Part shown: in pieces, positions 6,155 to 7,127 of the stretch
Numbering within the stretch: the stretch's first letter is position 1
Layout: each line of letters opens with the position of its first letter
Source of the DNA: an uncultured Lachnospiraceae bacterium
GTDB lineage: Bacteria > Bacillota > Clostridia > Lachnospirales > Lachnospiraceae
Reading direction: 5' to 3'
Length of the DNA: 7,127 nucleotides
Assembly (NCBI GenBank): GCA_947177105.1
Contig: CAMWTF010000125.1
Location: 1 to 7,127 of the forward strand
Program-made: the position numbers and the translations under genes
The notes under the pieces: model-generated
Told to the model about the DNA's origin: nothing
The model's input: the letters and a program-made list of their open reading frames with translations, nothing else
Database searches by the model: none

Positions 6155-6205
6155 TCAAGACAATAATGCAGGCAAAACCTGTAAGCTGCATGGAGAGGGA
6201 AGGCT

Positions 6206-7087
6206 ATGGGAATATATCTGAATCCGGACAACAAAGGCTTTTGGCAGGCAATCCGCTCTAAAATATATGTGGATAAGTCGAATTTGATCGCGTGTACCAA
6301 TGAGCTTATCAACACAGAGGAAAAATATATCTGTGTCAGCAGGCCAAGACGTTTCGGAAAATCCATGGCGCTTAAGATGCTGGCAGCCTATTACAGCTGC
6401 GGCTGTGATTCAGCAGATTTGTTTAAAGACATTGTGCAGATGCTGGGCGGTGGGCGTGTCAGGGTCAATACATTTAGTTTTCAGAATGATATGAGTACCT
6501 TTAAGACAAAAGATGATGTATTGACATTGCTGATCCACTTGGGATATCTTGCGTATGACTCCGAAAAAAGAGAGGTATATATCCCCAACAAGGAGATTAT
6601 CGGGGAATTTGAAAATGCTATGAGTGTGGGCGGGTGGCCGGAGATTATCCGCATTTTGAAAGCATCGGAGAAGCTTCTGGAGGCCACCTTAAGCGGTGAT
6701 GAAAAAAGTGTTGAGGAGGGACTTGACCTGGCCCATATGGAGGCTTCGTCCATACTCATGTATAACGATGAGAACTCCCTTGGCTGTGCCATTGGCCTGG
6801 CATATTACAGTGCGAGGAAAGATTATAGGCTGATTAGAGAGTTTCCCACTGGGCGCGGCTTTGCGGATGTAGTATTTCTGCCGCTGCCCTCTGCGGGCAA
6901 GCCGGCTGTGGTGGTGGAACTGAAATATGATAAGTCAGCTTCGGCGGCCATACAGCAGATTAAGGACAGAAAATATATCCAGGCGCTGGAAAGCTTTACA
7001 GGGGAAATCCTGCTTGTGGGGATAAACTATGACAGGGAGAACAAAAACAAACCTCACAGCTGTGTGATAGAAAAAGTTTGGAAGTAA
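6206..7087 (+). CDS. AAA-ATPase-like/PD-(D/E)XK protein with large internal deletion
   Basis: The open frame of 293 residues joins both ends of a family that usually has roughly 520-600 residues (AAA-ATPase_like PF09820 followed by PD-(D/E)XK nuclease PF08011). Residues 1-75 are the normal N-terminus: YLNPDNKGFW, IYVDKSNLI, and the Walker A variant SRPRRFGKSM (45-54). At about residue 75 (ADLFKD, near DNA position 6430) the sequence jumps to IVQMLGGGRVRVNTFSFQNDMSTF, which normally lies just before the nuclease domain. The Walker B region and the rest of the ATPase are therefore gone, in frame. The C-terminal domain is intact: D221 in GRGFADVVF, then E238-L-K240 and QQIKDRKY (250-257), the PD-(D/E)XK core. 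ATP hydrolysis is not expected; the nuclease fold may remain. AGAGGGAAGG upstream supports the ATG at 6206. It is either a decaying gene or a domain-reduced survivor. Members occur in many copies in gut Clostridia and Bacteroides, and their function is unproven. Confidence 0.82.
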   Translation: MGIYLNPDNKGFWQAIRSKIYVDKSNLIACTNELINTEEKYICVSRPRRFGKSMALKMLAAYYSCGCDSADLFKDIVQMLGGGRVRVNTFSFQNDMSTFKTKDDVLTLLIHLGYLAYDSEKREVYIPNKEIIGEFENAMSVGGWPEIIRILKASEKLLEATLSGDEKSVEEGLDLAHMEASSILMYNDENSLGCAIGLAYYSARKDYRLIREFPTGRGFADVVFLPLPSAGKPAVVVELKYDKSASAAIQQIKDRKYIQALESFTGEILLVGINYDRENKNKPHSCVIEKVWK

Positions 7088-7096
7088 ACTTCCAAA
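7077..7096. repeat. Perfect 9-bp hairpin at the end of the AAA/PD-(D/E)XK gene (copy 2)
   Basis: TTTGGAAGT (7077-7085) and ACTTCCAAA (7088-7096) are exact reverse complements around AA. The left arm encodes the last codons and, with the two loop bases, the TAA stop. It matches the element at 2338-2357 at all arm positions except one pair, where T-A is replaced by A-T, and both are followed by TAC. No U-run follows, so it is not a textbook terminator. Confidence 0.6.
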
Positions 7097-7127
7097 TACG
7101 CATTAACGCAATAACACGGGCACAGCC

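Noticed and set aside
6166..6191. ATGCAG and CTGCAT arms just before the last gene as a regulatory hairpin
   Set aside because: A six-base stem with a 14-base loop is weak and could easily be chance. It does not cover the ribosome binding site.
6206..7087. Anti-phage defence system built on the PD-(D/E)XK protein
   Set aside because: The ATPase core is missing, no partner defence genes lie beside it, and the family's role is unproven, so there is no support for a defence call.
52..7127. GCACAGCC found near both ends of the window (52-59 and 7120-7127) as an element boundary repeat
   Set aside because: An eight-base match between distant places is expected by chance, and no integrase, transposase or inverted ends accompany it.

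Overview
The window reads as chromosomal DNA of a Gram-positive, low-to-mid GC anaerobe, most likely a gut Clostridia member of the Lachnospiraceae type. The reasons are strong AGGAGG-like ribosome binding sites, a lipobox lipoprotein, Firmicutes-style sigma-A promoters, and gene families common in that group: DUF362, PF12746-type GNAT, and AAA-ATPase-like/PD-(D/E)XK proteins. This placement is inference from gene content. No rRNA, tRNA, CRISPR array or insertion sequence is visible.

Layout. (i) 1-84 is a short leader holding a good ribosome binding site but no convincing promoter. (ii) 85-855 (+) encodes a TSUP/TauE-SafE-type membrane permease. It converges on (iii) 892-1221 (-), a small AT-rich gene for a membrane-anchored SH3b protein. 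(iv) 1222-1442 is an AT-rich divergent regulatory region. It holds a minus-strand extended -10 promoter, a LexA/DinR-like palindrome, and a plus-strand promoter with a 19-base spacer filled by an inverted repeat, the hallmark of MerR-family control. (v) 1443-2324 (+) is a DUF362 protein without the usual ferredoxin insert. (vi) 2325-2575 has a perfect 9-bp hairpin just after the DUF362 stop, a near-consensus sigma-A promoter (2413-2441), and a possible 35-codon leader ORF that ends in an ATGA overlap with the next start. (vii) 2576-6154 (+) is a probable operon: lipoprotein, calcineurin-like metallophosphoesterase, GNAT acetyltransferase and Nudix hydrolase. The last two overlap by 23 bases. 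(viii) 6206-7087 (+) is an AAA-ATPase-like/PD-(D/E)XK protein that has lost the middle of the ATPase in frame. It ends in a second hairpin whose arms match the first one apart from a compensated base pair. 7097-7127 shows nothing further.

How the genes may work together. The Nudix, GNAT and metallophosphoesterase genes look like a small co-transcribed set of soluble enzymes downstream of a surface lipoprotein. Their substrates cannot be read from sequence. The divergent region between the SH3b gene and DUF362 is the most information-rich part. It suggests DUF362 induction by a MerR-type activator encoded elsewhere. It also suggests, more speculatively, damage-inducible expression of the SH3b protein, whose architecture resembles SOS division inhibitors such as YneA. 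No complete novel defence or mobile system is evident. The best leads are the SH3b/LexA-like arrangement, the covarying hairpin pair and the in-frame deleted ATPase-nuclease.
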